From Pseudomonas sp. BMS12 (GTDB taxonomy: Bacteria > Pseudomonadota > Gammaproteobacteria > Pseudomonadales > Pseudomonadaceae), in the NCBI RefSeq assembly GCF_001592875.1, contig NZ_LSOF01000012.1, positions 29,304-93,303 of the forward strand: a stretch of DNA of 64,000 bases. The letters are read 5' to 3'. The translations under genes and the position numbers were made by a program. Shown piece after piece: positions 44,752 to 56,898 of this stretch; positions within the stretch are counted from its first letter, which is position 1, and each line of letters begins with the position of its first letter. The notes below the pieces were generated by a model that was given only the letters and a program-made list of their open reading frames with translations, was not told the origin of the DNA and ran no database searches.

Positions 44752-46125
44752 TTAGAAGAAGGTAAGGCCGACCTGGAACAGACGCTCCACGTCGCGAATG
44801 TACTTCTTGTCGACCAGGAACAGGATCACATGGTCGCCTGACTCGATGATGGTGTCGTCGTGGGCGATCAGCACTTCCTCGTCGCGGATCACTGCGCCGA
44901 TGGTGGTGCCTGGTGGCAGGGCGATGTCCTCGATCATGCGACCGATCACCTTGCTCGACTTGGCGTCGCCATGGGCGATGGCCTCGATGGCCTCGGCCGC
45001 GCCACGGCGCAGGCTGTGCACGCTCTCGATGTCACCGCGGCGCACGTGGGTCAGCAGGGTTCCGATGGTGGCCAGCTGCGGGCTGATGGCGATATCGATC
45101 TCGCCGCCCTGCACCAGATCGACGTAGGCCGGGTTGTTGATGATGGTCATCACCTTGCGTGCGCCGAGGCGTTTGGCCAGCAAGGACGACATGATGTTGG
45201 CCTCGTCGTCGTTGGTCAGGGCCAGGAAGATGTCGGCATCGTTGATGTTCTCTTCCACCAGCAGGTCGCGGTCCGAGGCGCTGCCCTGCAGTACCACGGT
45301 GCTTTCCAGGTTCTCCGAGAGGTAGCGGCAACGGGCCGGGTTCATCTCGATGATCTTCACCTGGTAGCGGCTCTCGATTGCTTCGGCCAGGCGTTCGCCG
45401 ATGTGTCCGCCGCCGGCGATGACGATGCGCTTGTAGCTGTCCTCGAGGCGGCGCAGCTCACTCATTACCGCGCGGATATGTGCCTTGGCGGCGATGAAGA
45501 ACACCTCGTCGTCGGCCTCGATCACCGTGTCGCCCTTGGGCATGATCGGCCGGTTGCGGCGGAAGATGGCCGCTACCCGGGTGTCGACATTGGGCATGTG
45601 CTCGCGCAGTTGTTTGAGCTGCTGGCCGACCAGCGGGCCGCCGTAGTAGGCCTTGACTGCCACCAGCTGGGCCTTGCCTTCGGCGAAGTCGATGACCTGC
45701 AGGGCGCCGGGGTGTTCGATCAGGCGCTTGATGTAGTTGGTCACTACCTGCTCGGGGCTGATCAGTACGTCGACCGGGATGGCCTCGTTGTCGAACAGGC
45801 CGGTGCGGGTCAGGTAGGCCGACTCGCGCACCCGGGCGATCTTGGTCGGGGTGTGGAACAGGGTGTAGGCGACCTGGCAGGCGATCATGTTGACTTCGTC
45901 GCTGTTGGTCACCGCCACCAGCATGTCGGCGTCGTCGGCCCCGGCCTGGCGCAGCACGGTGGGAAAGGAACCGCGACCGACCACGGTGCGGATATCCAGG
46001 CGGTCGCCGAGGTCGCGCAGGCGGTCGCCGTCGGTGTCGACCACGGTGATGTCGTTGGCCTCGCCGGCGAGGTGTTCGGCCAGTGTTCCGCCGACCTGGC
46101 CGGCGCCGAGAATGATGATCTTCAT
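44752..46125 (-). CDS. trkA: Trk potassium uptake regulator TrkA
   Basis: A peripheral NAD-binding regulator of the TrkH/TrkG K+ channels, 457 residues. There are two RCK_N Rossmann domains ([19 protein letters not shown] at the start, [19 protein letters not shown] near 230), each followed by a TrkA_C domain. The length is complete for a duplicated RCK protein. It is encoded 12 bases after the rsmB stop, as in E. coli and P. aeruginosa. Confidence 0.97.
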   Translation of the reverse strand: MKIIILGAGQVGGTLAEHLAGEANDITVVDTDGDRLRDLGDRLDIRTVVGRGSFPTVLRQAGADDADMLVAVTNSDEVNMIACQVAYTLFHTPTKIARVRESAYLTRTGLFDNEAIPVDVLISPEQVVTNYIKRLIEHPGALQVIDFAEGKAQLVAVKAYYGGPLVGQQLKQLREHMPNVDTRVAAIFRRNRPIMPKGDTVIEADDEVFFIAAKAHIRAVMSELRRLEDSYKRIVIAGGGHIGERLAEAIESRYQVKIIEMNPARCRYLSENLESTVVLQGSASDRDLLVEENINDADIFLALTNDDEANIMSSLLAKRLGARKVMTIINNPAYVDLVQGGEIDIAISPQLATIGTLLTHVRRGDIESVHSLRRGAAEAIEAIAHGDAKSSKVIGRMIEDIALPPGTTIGAVIRDEEVLIAHDDTIIESGDHVILFLVDKKYIRDVERLFQVGLTFF

Positions 46126-46137
46126 CGGGTTCCTTCC

Positions 46138-47451
46138 TCAGCCGCGGGGAGTCGCGGCGATCTTTATCAGCTTGGCATAGTAGAAGCCGTCGTGGCCGTC
46201 TACCTGCGGCAACAGTTGGCGGCCATGGGCCTGCTTGAGGCCGAACGGGCCGGCGATATCCAGCTCGCGTGCGCCCGGCGTGCGGGCGAGGAACGCGGCG
46301 ATGTTGTCCGAGTTCTCCTGTGGCAGCACCGAGCAGGTGGCGTAGAGCAGCACGCCGCCGACTTCAAGGGTTGGCCACAGGGCATCCAGCAGCTCGCCCT
46401 GCAGCTGGGCCAGGGCGGCGATGTCGTCGGCCTGGCGGGTCAGCTTGATGTCCGGGTGACGGCGGATCACGCCGGAGGCCGAGCAAGGCGCGTCGAGCAG
46501 GATGCGCTGGAACGGCTTGCCGTCCCACCAGCTGGCTACATCGCGGCCGTCGGCAGCGATCAGGGTGGCTTCGAGCTGCAGGCGGTCGAGGTTTTCCTGC
46601 ACTCGGGCCAGGCGACCGGGCTCCAGATCGAGGGCGATCACCTCGGCCAACTGTGACTGCGCTTCCAGCAGGTGGCAGGTCTTGCCGCCGGGGGCGGCGC
46701 AGGCATCCAGTACACGCTGGCCCGGGGCCAGGTCGAGCAGGTCGGCGGCGAGCTGGGCGGCTTCGTCCTGCACGCTGACACGGCCTGCGGCGAAGCCTGG
46801 CAGAGTCTTTACATCGCAGGGGGTGAGCAGGCGGATGCCGTCTTGGCTGTAGCTGCAGGGTTCGGCTTCGATGCCGGCGCTGCGCAGCTCGGCGAGATAG
46901 TCATCGCGGCTGCCATGGCGGCGATTGACCCGCAGAATCAGTGGTGGATGTTCGTTGTTGGCGGCGCAGATGACTTGCCAGTATTCGGGCCAGTCGGCCT
47001 TCAAGCGTTTCTGCAGCCAGCGCGGGTGGGCGGTGTGCAGCACCGGGTCGCGCTCCAGCTCGGCGAAGAGCGCTGTGTGGTCGCGCTGGGCGTTGCGCAG
47101 CACGGCGTTGAGCAGGCCCTTGAGTGAGCTTTTCTTCAGCTTGTCGACGCAGGCCACTGTCTCGCCGATGGCGGCATGGGCCGGGATGCGGGTATGCAGC
47201 AGCTGGTACAGGCCGATCAGCAGCAGCGCCTCGACGTCGCGGTCGGCGGCCTTGAAGGGTTTCTGCAGCAGTTTATCGGCGAGCAGCTGCAAACGTGGCT
47301 GCCAGCGCGCGGTACCGAAGGCCAGGTCCTGAGCCAGGCCGCGGTCACGGACTTCGACCCGCTCCAGCAGTGGCGGCAGGCTGCTGCCCAATGAGGCCTT
47401 GCCGTTGAGGACTGCGGCGAGGGCGCGGGCGGCGGCCAGACGTGGGTTCAT
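46138..47451 (-). CDS. rsmB: 16S rRNA (cytosine967-C5)-methyltransferase
   Basis: 437 residues (Sun/Fmu). The N-terminal NusB-like RNA-binding domain is followed by the methyltransferase. The SAM motif is [16 protein letters not shown]; the two catalytic cysteines lie in [16 protein letters not shown] and [13 protein letters not shown]. It forms the conserved def-fmt-rsmB-trkA run. Confidence 0.97.
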   Translation of the reverse strand: MNPRLAAARALAAVLNGKASLGSSLPPLLERVEVRDRGLAQDLAFGTARWQPRLQLLADKLLQKPFKAADRDVEALLLIGLYQLLHTRIPAHAAIGETVACVDKLKKSSLKGLLNAVLRNAQRDHTALFAELERDPVLHTAHPRWLQKRLKADWPEYWQVICAANNEHPPLILRVNRRHGSRDDYLAELRSAGIEAEPCSYSQDGIRLLTPCDVKTLPGFAAGRVSVQDEAAQLAADLLDLAPGQRVLDACAAPGGKTCHLLEAQSQLAEVIALDLEPGRLARVQENLDRLQLEATLIAADGRDVASWWDGKPFQRILLDAPCSASGVIRRHPDIKLTRQADDIAALAQLQGELLDALWPTLEVGGVLLYATCSVLPQENSDNIAAFLARTPGARELDIAGPFGLKQAHGRQLLPQVDGHDGFYYAKLIKIAATPRG

Positions 47452-47464
47452 TGGCGCCCCCGAT

Positions 47465-48394
47465 TCATGACAGCACCAGGCCGGGGGCGAACTGTTCGCG
47501 GCGGCTGTTGTACAGGTCGGTGAAGGACAGCGGCTTGCCGCCCGGCAGCTGCAGACGAGTCAGGCGCAGGGCACCCTGGCCACAGGCGACGGTCAGACCG
47601 GTCTTGTCGGCGGCGAGTATGGTGCCGGGTTGGCCACTGCCCTCACCCAGCTGGGCGGCGTGGACCTTCAGCGCGTCACCATTCAGGCTGCTATGGCAGA
47701 TTGGCCAGGGATTGAAGGCTCGCACCAGGCGCTCCAGTTCGATGGCCGGGCGGCTCCAGTCCAGGCGCGCCTCGTCCTTGTTCAGCTTGTGCGCGTAGGT
47801 GGCCAGGCTGTCGTCCTGCACCTCGCCGTGCAGTTCGCCGGCAGCCAGCTTGCCGACGGCTTCCACCACAGCGGCCGAGCCCAACGTGGCGAGGCGATCA
47901 TGCAGGCTGCCGCCGGTGTCTTCGGCGCTGATGGTGGTGGTCACCTTGAGCAGCATCGGCCCGGTATCCAGTCCGGCTTCCATCTGCATCACGGTGACGC
48001 CGCTGCTGGCATCGCCGGCCTCGACGGCGCGCTGGATCGGCGCCGCGCCGCGCCAGCGCGGCAGCAGCGAGGCGTGGCTGTTGATGCAGCCCAGGCGCGG
48101 GGCGTCGAGTACTACCTGCGGCAGGATCAGGCCGTAGGCCACCACCACCATCAGGTCGGGCTGTAGGGCGGCCAGCTCGGCTTGGGCGGCCGGATCGCGC
48201 AGGGTCTGCGGCTGGTACACCGGCAGGCCATGCTGCAGCGCCAGTTGTTTGACCGGGCTGGGCATCAGCTTCTGTCCGCGCCCGGCCGGGCGATCGGGTT
48301 GGGTGTAGACCGCCACCACCTGACGCCCGGCATCGAGCAGGGCCTGCAGGTGCTGGGCGGCGAATTCCGGAGTGCCGGCAAAGACGATACGCAT
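47465..48394 (-). CDS. fmt: Methionyl-tRNA formyltransferase
   Basis: Formylates initiator Met-tRNA, 309 residues from the ATG at 48394 ([17 protein letters not shown]). The active-site loop [22 protein letters not shown] is conserved, as is the C-terminal tRNA-binding domain. The frame is open upstream, but only across the def terminator. Confidence 0.98.
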   Translation of the reverse strand: MRIVFAGTPEFAAQHLQALLDAGRQVVAVYTQPDRPAGRGQKLMPSPVKQLALQHGLPVYQPQTLRDPAAQAELAALQPDLMVVVAYGLILPQVVLDAPRLGCINSHASLLPRWRGAAPIQRAVEAGDASSGVTVMQMEAGLDTGPMLLKVTTTISAEDTGGSLHDRLATLGSAAVVEAVGKLAAGELHGEVQDDSLATYAHKLNKDEARLDWSRPAIELERLVRAFNPWPICHSSLNGDALKVHAAQLGEGSGQPGTILAADKTGLTVACGQGALRLTRLQLPGGKPLSFTDLYNSRREQFAPGLVLS

Positions 48395-48414
48395 GGGTTT
48401 CTCACTGCAAACAA

Positions 48415-48438
48415 AAAGGCTTGCCGGAGCAAGCCTTT
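48415..48438 (-). terminator. Terminator between def and fmt
   Basis: A perfect 10-bp stem (AAAGGCTTGC, CGGA, complement) with a five-T tail on the minus strand, 12 bases after the def stop. It may reduce read-through into fmt. Confidence 0.8.
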
Positions 48439-48450
48439 GGAGGTTCGGGG

Positions 48451-48957
48451 TCAAGCTTGCTGGCGGTGCTGTTTTTCCAGCTTCTTCTTGATCCGGTCGC
48501 GCTTGAGGCTGGACAGGTAGTCGACGAAGAGTTTGCCGTTGAGGTGATCGCACTCGTGCTGGATGCACACGGCGAGCAGGCCCTCGGCGATCAGCTCATA
48601 GTGCGTGCCGTCGCGCTCCTGGGCCTTGATCCGCACTTTTTGCGGGCGGTCTACATTTTCATAGAAGCCGGGTACCGACAGGCAGCCTTCCTGGTACTGG
48701 TCCATGTCCTCGGTCAGCGACTCGAACTCGGGGTTGATGAACACCCGCGGTTCGGACTGATCTTCGGAAAGGTCCATCACCACCACGCGCTTGTGCACGT
48801 TGACTTGGGTCGCAGCCAGGCCGATGCCCGGGGCGGCGTACATGGTCTCGAACATGTCGTCGACCAGCTTCGAGAGAGCGTCGTCGAAAACGGTCACCGG
48901 CTTGGCGATGGTACGCAGGCGCGGATCGGGGAATTCGAGGATGTTGAGAATCGCCAT
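48451..48957 (-). CDS. def: Peptide deformylase
   Basis: Removes the N-formyl group from nascent proteins, 168 residues. All three metal-site motifs are present: [13 protein letters not shown] and HECDH. It starts [21 protein letters not shown]. It works with the downstream fmt product. Confidence 0.98.
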   Translation of the reverse strand: MAILNILEFPDPRLRTIAKPVTVFDDALSKLVDDMFETMYAAPGIGLAATQVNVHKRVVVMDLSEDQSEPRVFINPEFESLTEDMDQYQEGCLSVPGFYENVDRPQKVRIKAQERDGTHYELIAEGLLAVCIQHECDHLNGKLFVDYLSSLKRDRIKKKLEKQHRQQA

Positions 48958-48996
48958 AGCTGTTTGTGATGCACTTGTGGAATAAAGTAAAAAACC

Positions 48997-49017
48997 GCTG
49001 CTAAGATGATGAGCAGC
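48997..49017. other. Hairpin in the def-lysM divergent region
   Basis: GCTGCT / AGCAGC arms around a 9-base loop. On the minus strand it is followed by a T-run (GGTTTTTT), giving a terminator-like structure pointing toward def, although no minus-strand gene precedes it. Confidence 0.35.
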
Positions 49018-49090
49018 TTTGAAAAACGGCTCGAAAGCCGCTACTTCTGCGGCTTACAGGCGCTGGCCACATAATAAAGGGATTCACCGC

Positions 49091-50131
49091 ATGAGGAAAT
49101 CACTACTCGCCCTGCTGCTGGTCGCCGCTGGCGGCCTGAGCCTGTCGGGCACGGCCCTGGCAGACGTCCAGCTCAAGCAAGGTCACCCGGAGCGTTACAC
49201 GGTCGTCAAGGGCGACACCTTGTGGGACATCTCCGGCAAGTTCCTCAGCCAACCCTGGAAGTGGCCGGAACTGTGGCACGCCAACCCGCAGATCGAGAAC
49301 CCCCATCTGATCTACCCGGGCGACACCCTGAGCCTGGTGTACATCGATGGCCAGCCGCGCCTGATGCTCAATCGCGGGGCCTCGCGGGGCACCATCAAGC
49401 TGTCGCCCCAGGTGCGCAGTACACCGATGGCTGAAGCCATTCCGACCATCCCGCTGGAGGCCATCAACAGCTTCCTGCTGAGCAACCGTATCGTCGATAC
49501 GCCGGAAGATTTTGCCGGGCGGCCCTACATCGTTGCCGGCAATGCCGAGCGTATTGTCAGTGGCGCGGGTGACCGTATCTACGCTCGTGGTGAATTTACC
49601 CAGGAGGAGCCGGCTTACGGCATCTTCCGTCAGGGCAAGACCTATACCGATCCGGAAACCAATGAGTTTCTCGGTATCAATGCCGACGATATCGGTAGCG
49701 GTGATCTGGTTGCCGAGGAAGGCGACATCGCCACCTTCATGCTGACCCGCACCACCCAGGAAGTCCGCCCGGGTGATCGCCTGTTCCCCACCGAAGAGCG
49801 TGCGGTCAACTCGACATTCGTACCGAGCGAGCCTGCTACCGAAGTGGATGGCGTCATCCTCGACGTGCCGCGCGGGGTGAACCGCATTGGTCAATACGAC
49901 GTGGTGACTATCAGCAAGGGCAAGGTTGACGGCCTGTCTGAAGGTAACGTACTGGCCGTGTACAAGACCGGCGAGACCGTGCGTGACCGCATCACTGGCG
50001 AACAGGTGAAGATCCCTGACGAGCGTTCCGGCCTGCTGATGGTGTTCCGTGCCTACGAGAAGCTCAGTTACGGCCTGGTGCTCTACGCCACGCGCGATCT
50101 GGCGCTGATGGACAAGGTGAAGAACCCGTAA
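49091..50131 (+). CDS. Secreted LysM-domain protein
   Basis: 346 residues from the ATG at 49091. A Sec signal peptide (MRKSLLALLLVAAGGLSLSG, ending ALA) is followed by one LysM peptidoglycan-binding domain (ERYTVVKGDTLWDISGKFL, NPHLIYPGDTLSL). The rest (~100-346) is beta-rich with no enzymatic motif that I recognise. It corresponds to PA0020 and is conserved next to dprA. Likely an envelope-associated, non-catalytic protein. Confidence 0.88.
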   Translation: MRKSLLALLLVAAGGLSLSGTALADVQLKQGHPERYTVVKGDTLWDISGKFLSQPWKWPELWHANPQIENPHLIYPGDTLSLVYIDGQPRLMLNRGASRGTIKLSPQVRSTPMAEAIPTIPLEAINSFLLSNRIVDTPEDFAGRPYIVAGNAERIVSGAGDRIYARGEFTQEEPAYGIFRQGKTYTDPETNEFLGINADDIGSGDLVAEEGDIATFMLTRTTQEVRPGDRLFPTEERAVNSTFVPSEPATEVDGVILDVPRGVNRIGQYDVVTISKGKVDGLSEGNVLAVYKTGETVRDRITGEQVKIPDERSGLLMVFRAYEKLSYGLVLYATRDLALMDKVKNP

Positions 50132-50137
50132 CACCCC

Positions 50138-50163
50138 AAACCCCCGCCACTGGCGGGGGTTTT
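50138..50163 (+). terminator. Terminator after the LysM gene
   Basis: A perfect 12-bp stem (AAACCCCCGCCA / TGGCGGGGGTTT, one-base loop) with a T tail, six bases after the stop. Confidence 0.88.
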
Positions 50164-50195
50164 GCTTTCTGCGACAACGATCAGGGACGATCGAC

Positions 50196-51287
50196 ATGAG
50201 TAGCCTTATTTCTCCCTCCGAACTGGAGGCGCGTCTGCGCCTGCACTGCCTGCCGGAGCTGGGCCCGCGCCGCTTTCGCCGTTTGCTGGAGGCCTTCGGT
50301 TCGGCCTCTGCGGCGATCAGCGCGCCCGCTCCGGCCTGGCGCTCTCTGGGTCTTCCCGCTGCCTGTGCCGAACCTCGGCGCAGTGCCGACATCCGTGAGC
50401 GCGCGGCAGCCGCCTTGCGTTGGCTGGAGCAGCCTGGGCAGTCCCTGCTGATGTGGGACGATCTTAACTACCCGGGCCTGCTGGCCGAGTTGAGCGACGC
50501 CCCGCCGCTGCTGTTCGTCGCCGGTGACCCCGCTTTACTCGAGCGACCGCAACTGGCCATGGTCGGTAGCCGGCGCGCCTCGCGCCCCGGGCTGGATACC
50601 GCGCAGGCCTTTGCCCGCAGCCTGGCGGGCGGTGGCTTCGTGATCACCAGTGGTCTGGCGCTGGGTATCGATGGCGCGGCCCATAACGGTGCTCTGGATA
50701 TTGGCGGCGGCACGGTGGCGGTATTGGGTACCGGCCTGCAGCATCTGTATCCGGCGCGGCATGTCGGGCTCGCTGCGCGGATCGTCGAGCAGGGTGGCGC
50801 GCTGGTTTCCGAGTTGCCGCTGGACAGCCCGCCGCAGGCGAGCAATTTTCCGCGGCGTAATCGCATCATCAGTGGCTTATCGCTCGGCGTGTTGGTGGTG
50901 GAGGCCAGCCCTTCCAGCGGCTCGCTGATCACCGCACGTCTGGCCGTCGAGCAAGGCCGCGAGGTGTACGCGATTCCCGGCTCCATCCATCATCCGGGTG
51001 CGCGCGGCTGCCATCAGCTGATCCGCGAAGGTGCCACTCTGGTGGAGAGCGTCGAGGACATCCTCCAGGCCTTGCGCGGTTGGCAGCGCCTGGCGCCAAG
51101 TACAGCGGCGGCGTCGGTCGATGACCACCCGCTGTTACAGCAGTTGCGCGCCGCACCGCAGACCAGCGAGGGCCTGGCCCTGGCCTGTGGCCTGGAGCTG
51201 GCGGCGACACTGGCGGCGCTGACCGAGCTCGAGCTGGAAGGTCTGGTGGCTTGCGAAGGTGGGCGCTGGGTACACCGGGTCGTCTGA
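50196..51287 (+). CDS. dprA: DNA-processing protein DprA (Smf)
   Basis: 363 residues. It loads RecA on incoming single-stranded DNA during natural transformation. The Rossmann-like core holds AMVGSRRASRPG, GGGTVAVLGTGLQHLYP and GSLITARLAVEQGREVYAIPG. The C-terminal winged-helix domain (LALACGLELAATLAALTELE) is present. An intact gene means DNA-uptake recombination machinery is at least possible. Confidence 0.96.
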   Translation: MSSLISPSELEARLRLHCLPELGPRRFRRLLEAFGSASAAISAPAPAWRSLGLPAACAEPRRSADIRERAAAALRWLEQPGQSLLMWDDLNYPGLLAELSDAPPLLFVAGDPALLERPQLAMVGSRRASRPGLDTAQAFARSLAGGGFVITSGLALGIDGAAHNGALDIGGGTVAVLGTGLQHLYPARHVGLAARIVEQGGALVSELPLDSPPQASNFPRRNRIISGLSLGVLVVEASPSSGSLITARLAVEQGREVYAIPGSIHHPGARGCHQLIREGATLVESVEDILQALRGWQRLAPSTAAASVDDHPLLQQLRAAPQTSEGLALACGLELAATLAALTELELEGLVACEGGRWVHRVV

Positions 51288-51329
51288 GCTGGGTACACTC
51301 GCCGCCAGTCATAGCGTTCGGGGGCGAGC

Positions 51330-51887
51330 ATGCACAGCAGTTGGCAGATACAGCGGGTAGCACGGGTGGTGCGGCAGGGTGGGGTGATCGCTTATCCGAC
51401 CGAGGCCGTCTGGGGGGTAGGGTGCGATCCCTGGAACGAGGCGGCGGTGGAGCGCCTGTTGGCACTCAAGGATCGTCCGGTGCACAAAGGGCTGATCCTG
51501 GTGGCCGACAGCATCGAGCAGTTCGACTTCCTTCTGGATGATCTGCCCGAGCGTTGGATCGACCGTCTGGCCAGCACCTGGCCGGGGCCCAATACCTGGC
51601 TGGTACCGCATCAGAATCGTCTGCCCGAGTGGATCAGCGGCATGCATGACAGCGTCGCGCTGCGCGTCAGCGATCATCCGCTGGTGCGTGACCTCTGTGC
51701 CCTGGTCGGGCCGCTGGTATCCACTTCGGCCAACCCGGCTGGGCGCCCTTCGGCGCGCTCGCGTCTGCGCGTCGAGCAGTATTTCCACGGCCAGCTGGAT
51801 GCCGTGCTGGGTGGTGCCTTGGGCGGGCGGCGTAACCCCAGCCTGATCCGCGATCTGCGCACGGGCGATGTGATTCGCCCGTCCTGA
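51330..51887 (+). CDS. tsaC: Threonylcarbamoyl-AMP synthase
   Basis: Makes threonylcarbamoyl-AMP for the universal t6A37 tRNA modification, 185 residues of the YrdC fold. [29 protein letters not shown] and [15 protein letters not shown] are the diagnostic segments. It follows dprA by 42 bases, as in many gamma-proteobacteria. Confidence 0.96.
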   Translation: MHSSWQIQRVARVVRQGGVIAYPTEAVWGVGCDPWNEAAVERLLALKDRPVHKGLILVADSIEQFDFLLDDLPERWIDRLASTWPGPNTWLVPHQNRLPEWISGMHDSVALRVSDHPLVRDLCALVGPLVSTSANPAGRPSARSRLRVEQYFHGQLDAVLGGALGGRRNPSLIRDLRTGDVIRPS

Positions 51888-51958
51888 TGCCGTTACAGGT
51901 GCGGGCGCTGCTCAGTCCAGCCAGGCGCTGAGTAGCGCTCGCGCCTGCAGTCTTCGTC

Positions 51959-52936
51959 TCAGGGCAGCAGAGTGGTCGAGCCGGTGGTCTGCCGTCCGGC
52001 CAAGGCGATCTGCGCCCGGGCAGTATCAGCCAGCGGGTAGCGCTGGCCGATCTCGACCTTGATCTGGCCGCTCTCGACCAGGGCAAACAGTTCGTCGGCC
52101 ATGGCCTGCAGCTTCTCGGCGCTGTTGGCATAGGCGAACAGCGTCGGCCGGGTCACGTAGATCGCGCCCTTCTGCGCCAGGATGCCGAGGTTGACCCCCG
52201 TCACCGCGCCCGAGGCATTGCCGAAGCTGACCAGCAGCCCACGAGGCGCCACACAGTCCAGCGAACGCTCCCAGGTGTCCTTGCCCACCGAGTCGTAGAC
52301 CACAGGGCACTTGGCCCCTTCGGTCAGCTCCAGCACGCGTTGCACCACATCCTCGTGGCTGTAGTCGATGGTCGCCCAGGCGCCATTGGCCTTGGCCAGT
52401 TCGGCTTTCTCCTTCGAACTCACGGTGCCGATCAGCTGGACGCCCAGCGCCCTGGCCCACTGGCAGGCGAACAGACCGACGCCGCCGGCGGCGGCGTGCC
52501 AGAGAATGGTCTGTCCGGCCTCGACCTGATACGTCTGGCGCAGCAGGTACTGCACGGTGAGGCCCTTGAGCATCATGGCGGCGGCTTGCTCGAAGCTGAT
52601 CGAGTCCGGCAGCTTGACCAGGTGCTGTGCCGGCAACACGTGCACCTCGCTGCAGGCACCCAGCGGCCCGGTGGCGTAGGCCACGCGGTCGCCAACCTTG
52701 AGGTGGCTCACTGCGCTGCCGACCGCTTCTACCTCGCCGGCGGCCTCGGTGCCGAGACCCGACGGTAGCGCCGGCGGCTGATATAGGCCACTGCGGTAGT
52801 AGGTGTCGATGAAGTTCAGGCCGATGGCGCGATTGCGCACGCGCACTTCGTCTGGGCCCGGCTCGGCAGGCTGGAAGTCGACATAGTCGAGGACTTCGGG
52901 TCCGCCGTGGCGGCTGATCTGAATACGTTTGGCCAT
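51959..52936 (-). CDS. qor: NADPH:quinone oxidoreductase
   Basis: A zinc-independent medium-chain reductase, 325 residues from the ATG at 52936 (MAKRIQISRHGGPEVLDYVD). The GroES-like domain (RNRAIGLNFIDTYYRSGLY) lacks the zinc-binding cysteines. The NADPH Rossmann motif is AAAGGVGLFACQWARALG. It is convergent with tsaC and divergent from hemF, the order seen in P. aeruginosa. Confidence 0.95.
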   Translation of the reverse strand: MAKRIQISRHGGPEVLDYVDFQPAEPGPDEVRVRNRAIGLNFIDTYYRSGLYQPPALPSGLGTEAAGEVEAVGSAVSHLKVGDRVAYATGPLGACSEVHVLPAQHLVKLPDSISFEQAAAMMLKGLTVQYLLRQTYQVEAGQTILWHAAAGGVGLFACQWARALGVQLIGTVSSKEKAELAKANGAWATIDYSHEDVVQRVLELTEGAKCPVVYDSVGKDTWERSLDCVAPRGLLVSFGNASGAVTGVNLGILAQKGAIYVTRPTLFAYANSAEKLQAMADELFALVESGQIKVEIGQRYPLADTARAQIALAGRQTTGSTTLLP

Positions 52937-52982
52937 GACTCGGGCTCCAGGGGCAAAGCGCCCATGCAACGCCTCGAACTGA

Positions 52983-54790
<1,808 letters not shown>

Positions 54791-54791
54791 C

Positions 54792-55646
54792 ATGCCCTAC
54801 CTGCTGGTCGTCACCGCGCTCTGGGCCTTCTCTTTCAGCCTGATCGGCGAGTACCTGGCCGGGCGGGTCGACAGCGACTTCGCCGTGCTGGCGCGGGTGC
54901 TGATCGCCGCCCTGGTGTTCCTGCCCTTCACGCTCTGGCGCGGCCTGCCGCGGCGCATGCTGGCCGGCTTCTGGCTGGCCGGGGCGTTGCAGTTCGGCAT
55001 CACCTATCTGTGCCTGTACCGCAGCTTCCAGGTGCTGACGGTGCCCGAGGTGCTGCTGTTCACCGTGCTCACGCCAATCTACGTGACCCTGCTCGACGAT
55101 GCCCTGGCGCGGCGTTTCAGCCCCTGGGCACTGGTTGCCGCGCTGGTCGCCGTGGGCGGCGGGGTGATCATCCGTTTCGATCGGCTGGAGGGCGATTACC
55201 TGCTCGGCTTCGTCCTGCTGCAGATCGCCAACGCCACCTTCGCCGCCGGCCAGGTGCTCTGTCGCCGCCTGCTCCTGTACTACCAGCCGACGCAGCCACT
55301 GCACCGCTTCTTCGGCCATTTCTTCCTCGGCGCACTGGTCCTGGTGCTGCCGTCCTTCCTGCTGTTCGGTAACCCGGACAAGTTGCCGCAGACCGTCGTG
55401 CAATGGGGAGTGCTGGCCTGGATGGGGCTGTTCGCTACGGCGCTGGGGCTGTTCTGGTGGGTCAAGGGCAGTACGCGGGTGGACGCCGGTACCCTGGCGA
55501 TCATGAACGAGCTGCACGTACCGGCCGGCCTGCTGGTCAACCTGCTGATCTGGAACCGCGACTTCGACCTGCCACGCCTGGCCGCTGGCGGCGCGGTGAT
55601 TCTCGCCGCGATGTGGCTGAACCAGCGCGGGCGCCAGCCGGGCTGA
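54792..55646 (+). CDS. EamA/DMT-family transporter
   Basis: 284 residues with about ten membrane helices in two EamA repeats (VVTALWAFSFSLIGEYLAG; LGFVLLQIANATFAAGQVLC). This sub-group is generally annotated as a carboxylate/amino-acid/amine exporter, but the substrate cannot be read here. It starts one base after the aroE stop, so it is probably co-transcribed. Confidence 0.88.
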   Translation: MPYLLVVTALWAFSFSLIGEYLAGRVDSDFAVLARVLIAALVFLPFTLWRGLPRRMLAGFWLAGALQFGITYLCLYRSFQVLTVPEVLLFTVLTPIYVTLLDDALARRFSPWALVAALVAVGGGVIIRFDRLEGDYLLGFVLLQIANATFAAGQVLCRRLLLYYQPTQPLHRFFGHFFLGALVLVLPSFLLFGNPDKLPQTVVQWGVLAWMGLFATALGLFWWVKGSTRVDAGTLAIMNELHVPAGLLVNLLIWNRDFDLPRLAAGGAVILAAMWLNQRGRQPG

Positions 55647-55911
55647 TAGCGGAGTGCTCCGTACGGCCACTTCCTCGCCGAGTCGACGCAAGCTGCGGGC
55701 CTGATCCTGTCGTGGCAGTTGGCCTGCTAAGGCGGCAGGCGTCGCTTGCCGGCCATGGCATATTCGCCAAATTCGGAGATATTTCGGCTTTGGTCTAGTC
55801 CAGGAAAGATTTTCTTCACGAGCCCGCTATATTCCCCCGTCAGTCTGCAACATTACTGTTATGCGGGCTGAAGATACTGCGCCAATCCAACAACAAAACC
55901 GAGCGCTCATC

Positions 55912-56898
55912 ATGCATAAACCGTCTTTGATCCTCGCTGGTCTAGGCCTGCTTTGCGCGGCCGAACATGCCGCCGCCTGGTCGCAACCCACTCACAAGAA
56001 CATCGTCAAGGATGCCTTGGCCTTCATGAACTCGGCCCATGCCACGGCGGAGATGCGCCGGGCCTACCAGTTCTATGTCGGCGCGGCCGGCACCGAGGCC
56101 GCCGCCGGCGAAATCCTCGGTCAGGCCGCCTACGACGTCGACGACTTCAAGGACACCCGCCTGGGTGGCTGGTGGGTCGGCTACGAGCACGCTCCGCTAT
56201 GGGGCGCCGCCGCCTCCATCGTCAACTACACCTCCTACTGGCACTTCATCAACATGGGGCGAGAAGGCGACGACCACGGCAACGACCATGGCGGCTACGA
56301 CTACCGCTACCACAAGGTCGATGGCGGGGTGTCCGATGTTGACTGGTATGCCATGGTCTACCTGTACAACCGCGAGCTGAAGAAGAGCGATTTCGACAGC
56401 ACCGAGGCGCACTATCGCCAGGGCAGCGCCTCCAATTGGGAGAAGCACTACGGCGACTTCCAGACCGCCGCATTCCAGCCGATCGACAACCTGGCCAATT
56501 ACTGGTTCGAGCAGTTCAAGGCCGCGCCTTCGCTGCAGACCATCGGCTTCGCCCTGCACGCCACCGGAGATGTGGCGCAGCCGCACCACGCCTGGATCAC
56601 CTCGGCCAACGGCCATTCCAGCTGGGAAGGCTGGGTCGATGACCACTACGCCAGCGAGCGTCTCAATGATCCGGTGGCGGTGGCCAACCTGGTCGGCCAG
56701 TACGATGCCGCCCAGCCGCTGCGTGACCTGCTGACGCAAACCGCGCAGGTCGCCTACCAGCATCCGGAACCGCTGTACGACACCAGCTACAGCGGGCGGC
56801 TGAGCATGGCCAGGCAACTGATTCCCGAGTCCATCGCCCTGACTGTCACCGTGTTGACCAAGGGGGCCAATCATTTCCATGGGCAAGCGGGCATCTGA
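55912..56898 (+). CDS. plcB: Secreted zinc-dependent phospholipase C (PlcB type)
   Basis: 328 residues from the ATG at 55912. A Sec signal peptide ends AEHAAA before WSQPTHKNIVKDAL; the mature N-terminal Trp and nearby His are zinc ligands in this family. Further metal-site segments are YWHFINMGREGDDHG, GFALHATGDVAQPHHA and DDHYASERL. PlcB in P. aeruginosa prefers phosphatidylethanolamine and guides twitching toward such lipids. The 265 bases upstream (55647-55911) hold no gene, only a short GC hairpin at 55651. The end overlaps the next gene by 20 bases. Confidence 0.92.
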   Translation: MHKPSLILAGLGLLCAAEHAAAWSQPTHKNIVKDALAFMNSAHATAEMRRAYQFYVGAAGTEAAAGEILGQAAYDVDDFKDTRLGGWWVGYEHAPLWGAAASIVNYTSYWHFINMGREGDDHGNDHGGYDYRYHKVDGGVSDVDWYAMVYLYNRELKKSDFDSTEAHYRQGSASNWEKHYGDFQTAAFQPIDNLANYWFEQFKAAPSLQTIGFALHATGDVAQPHHAWITSANGHSSWEGWVDDHYASERLNDPVAVANLVGQYDAAQPLRDLLTQTAQVAYQHPEPLYDTSYSGRLSMARQLIPESIALTVTVLTKGANHFHGQAGI

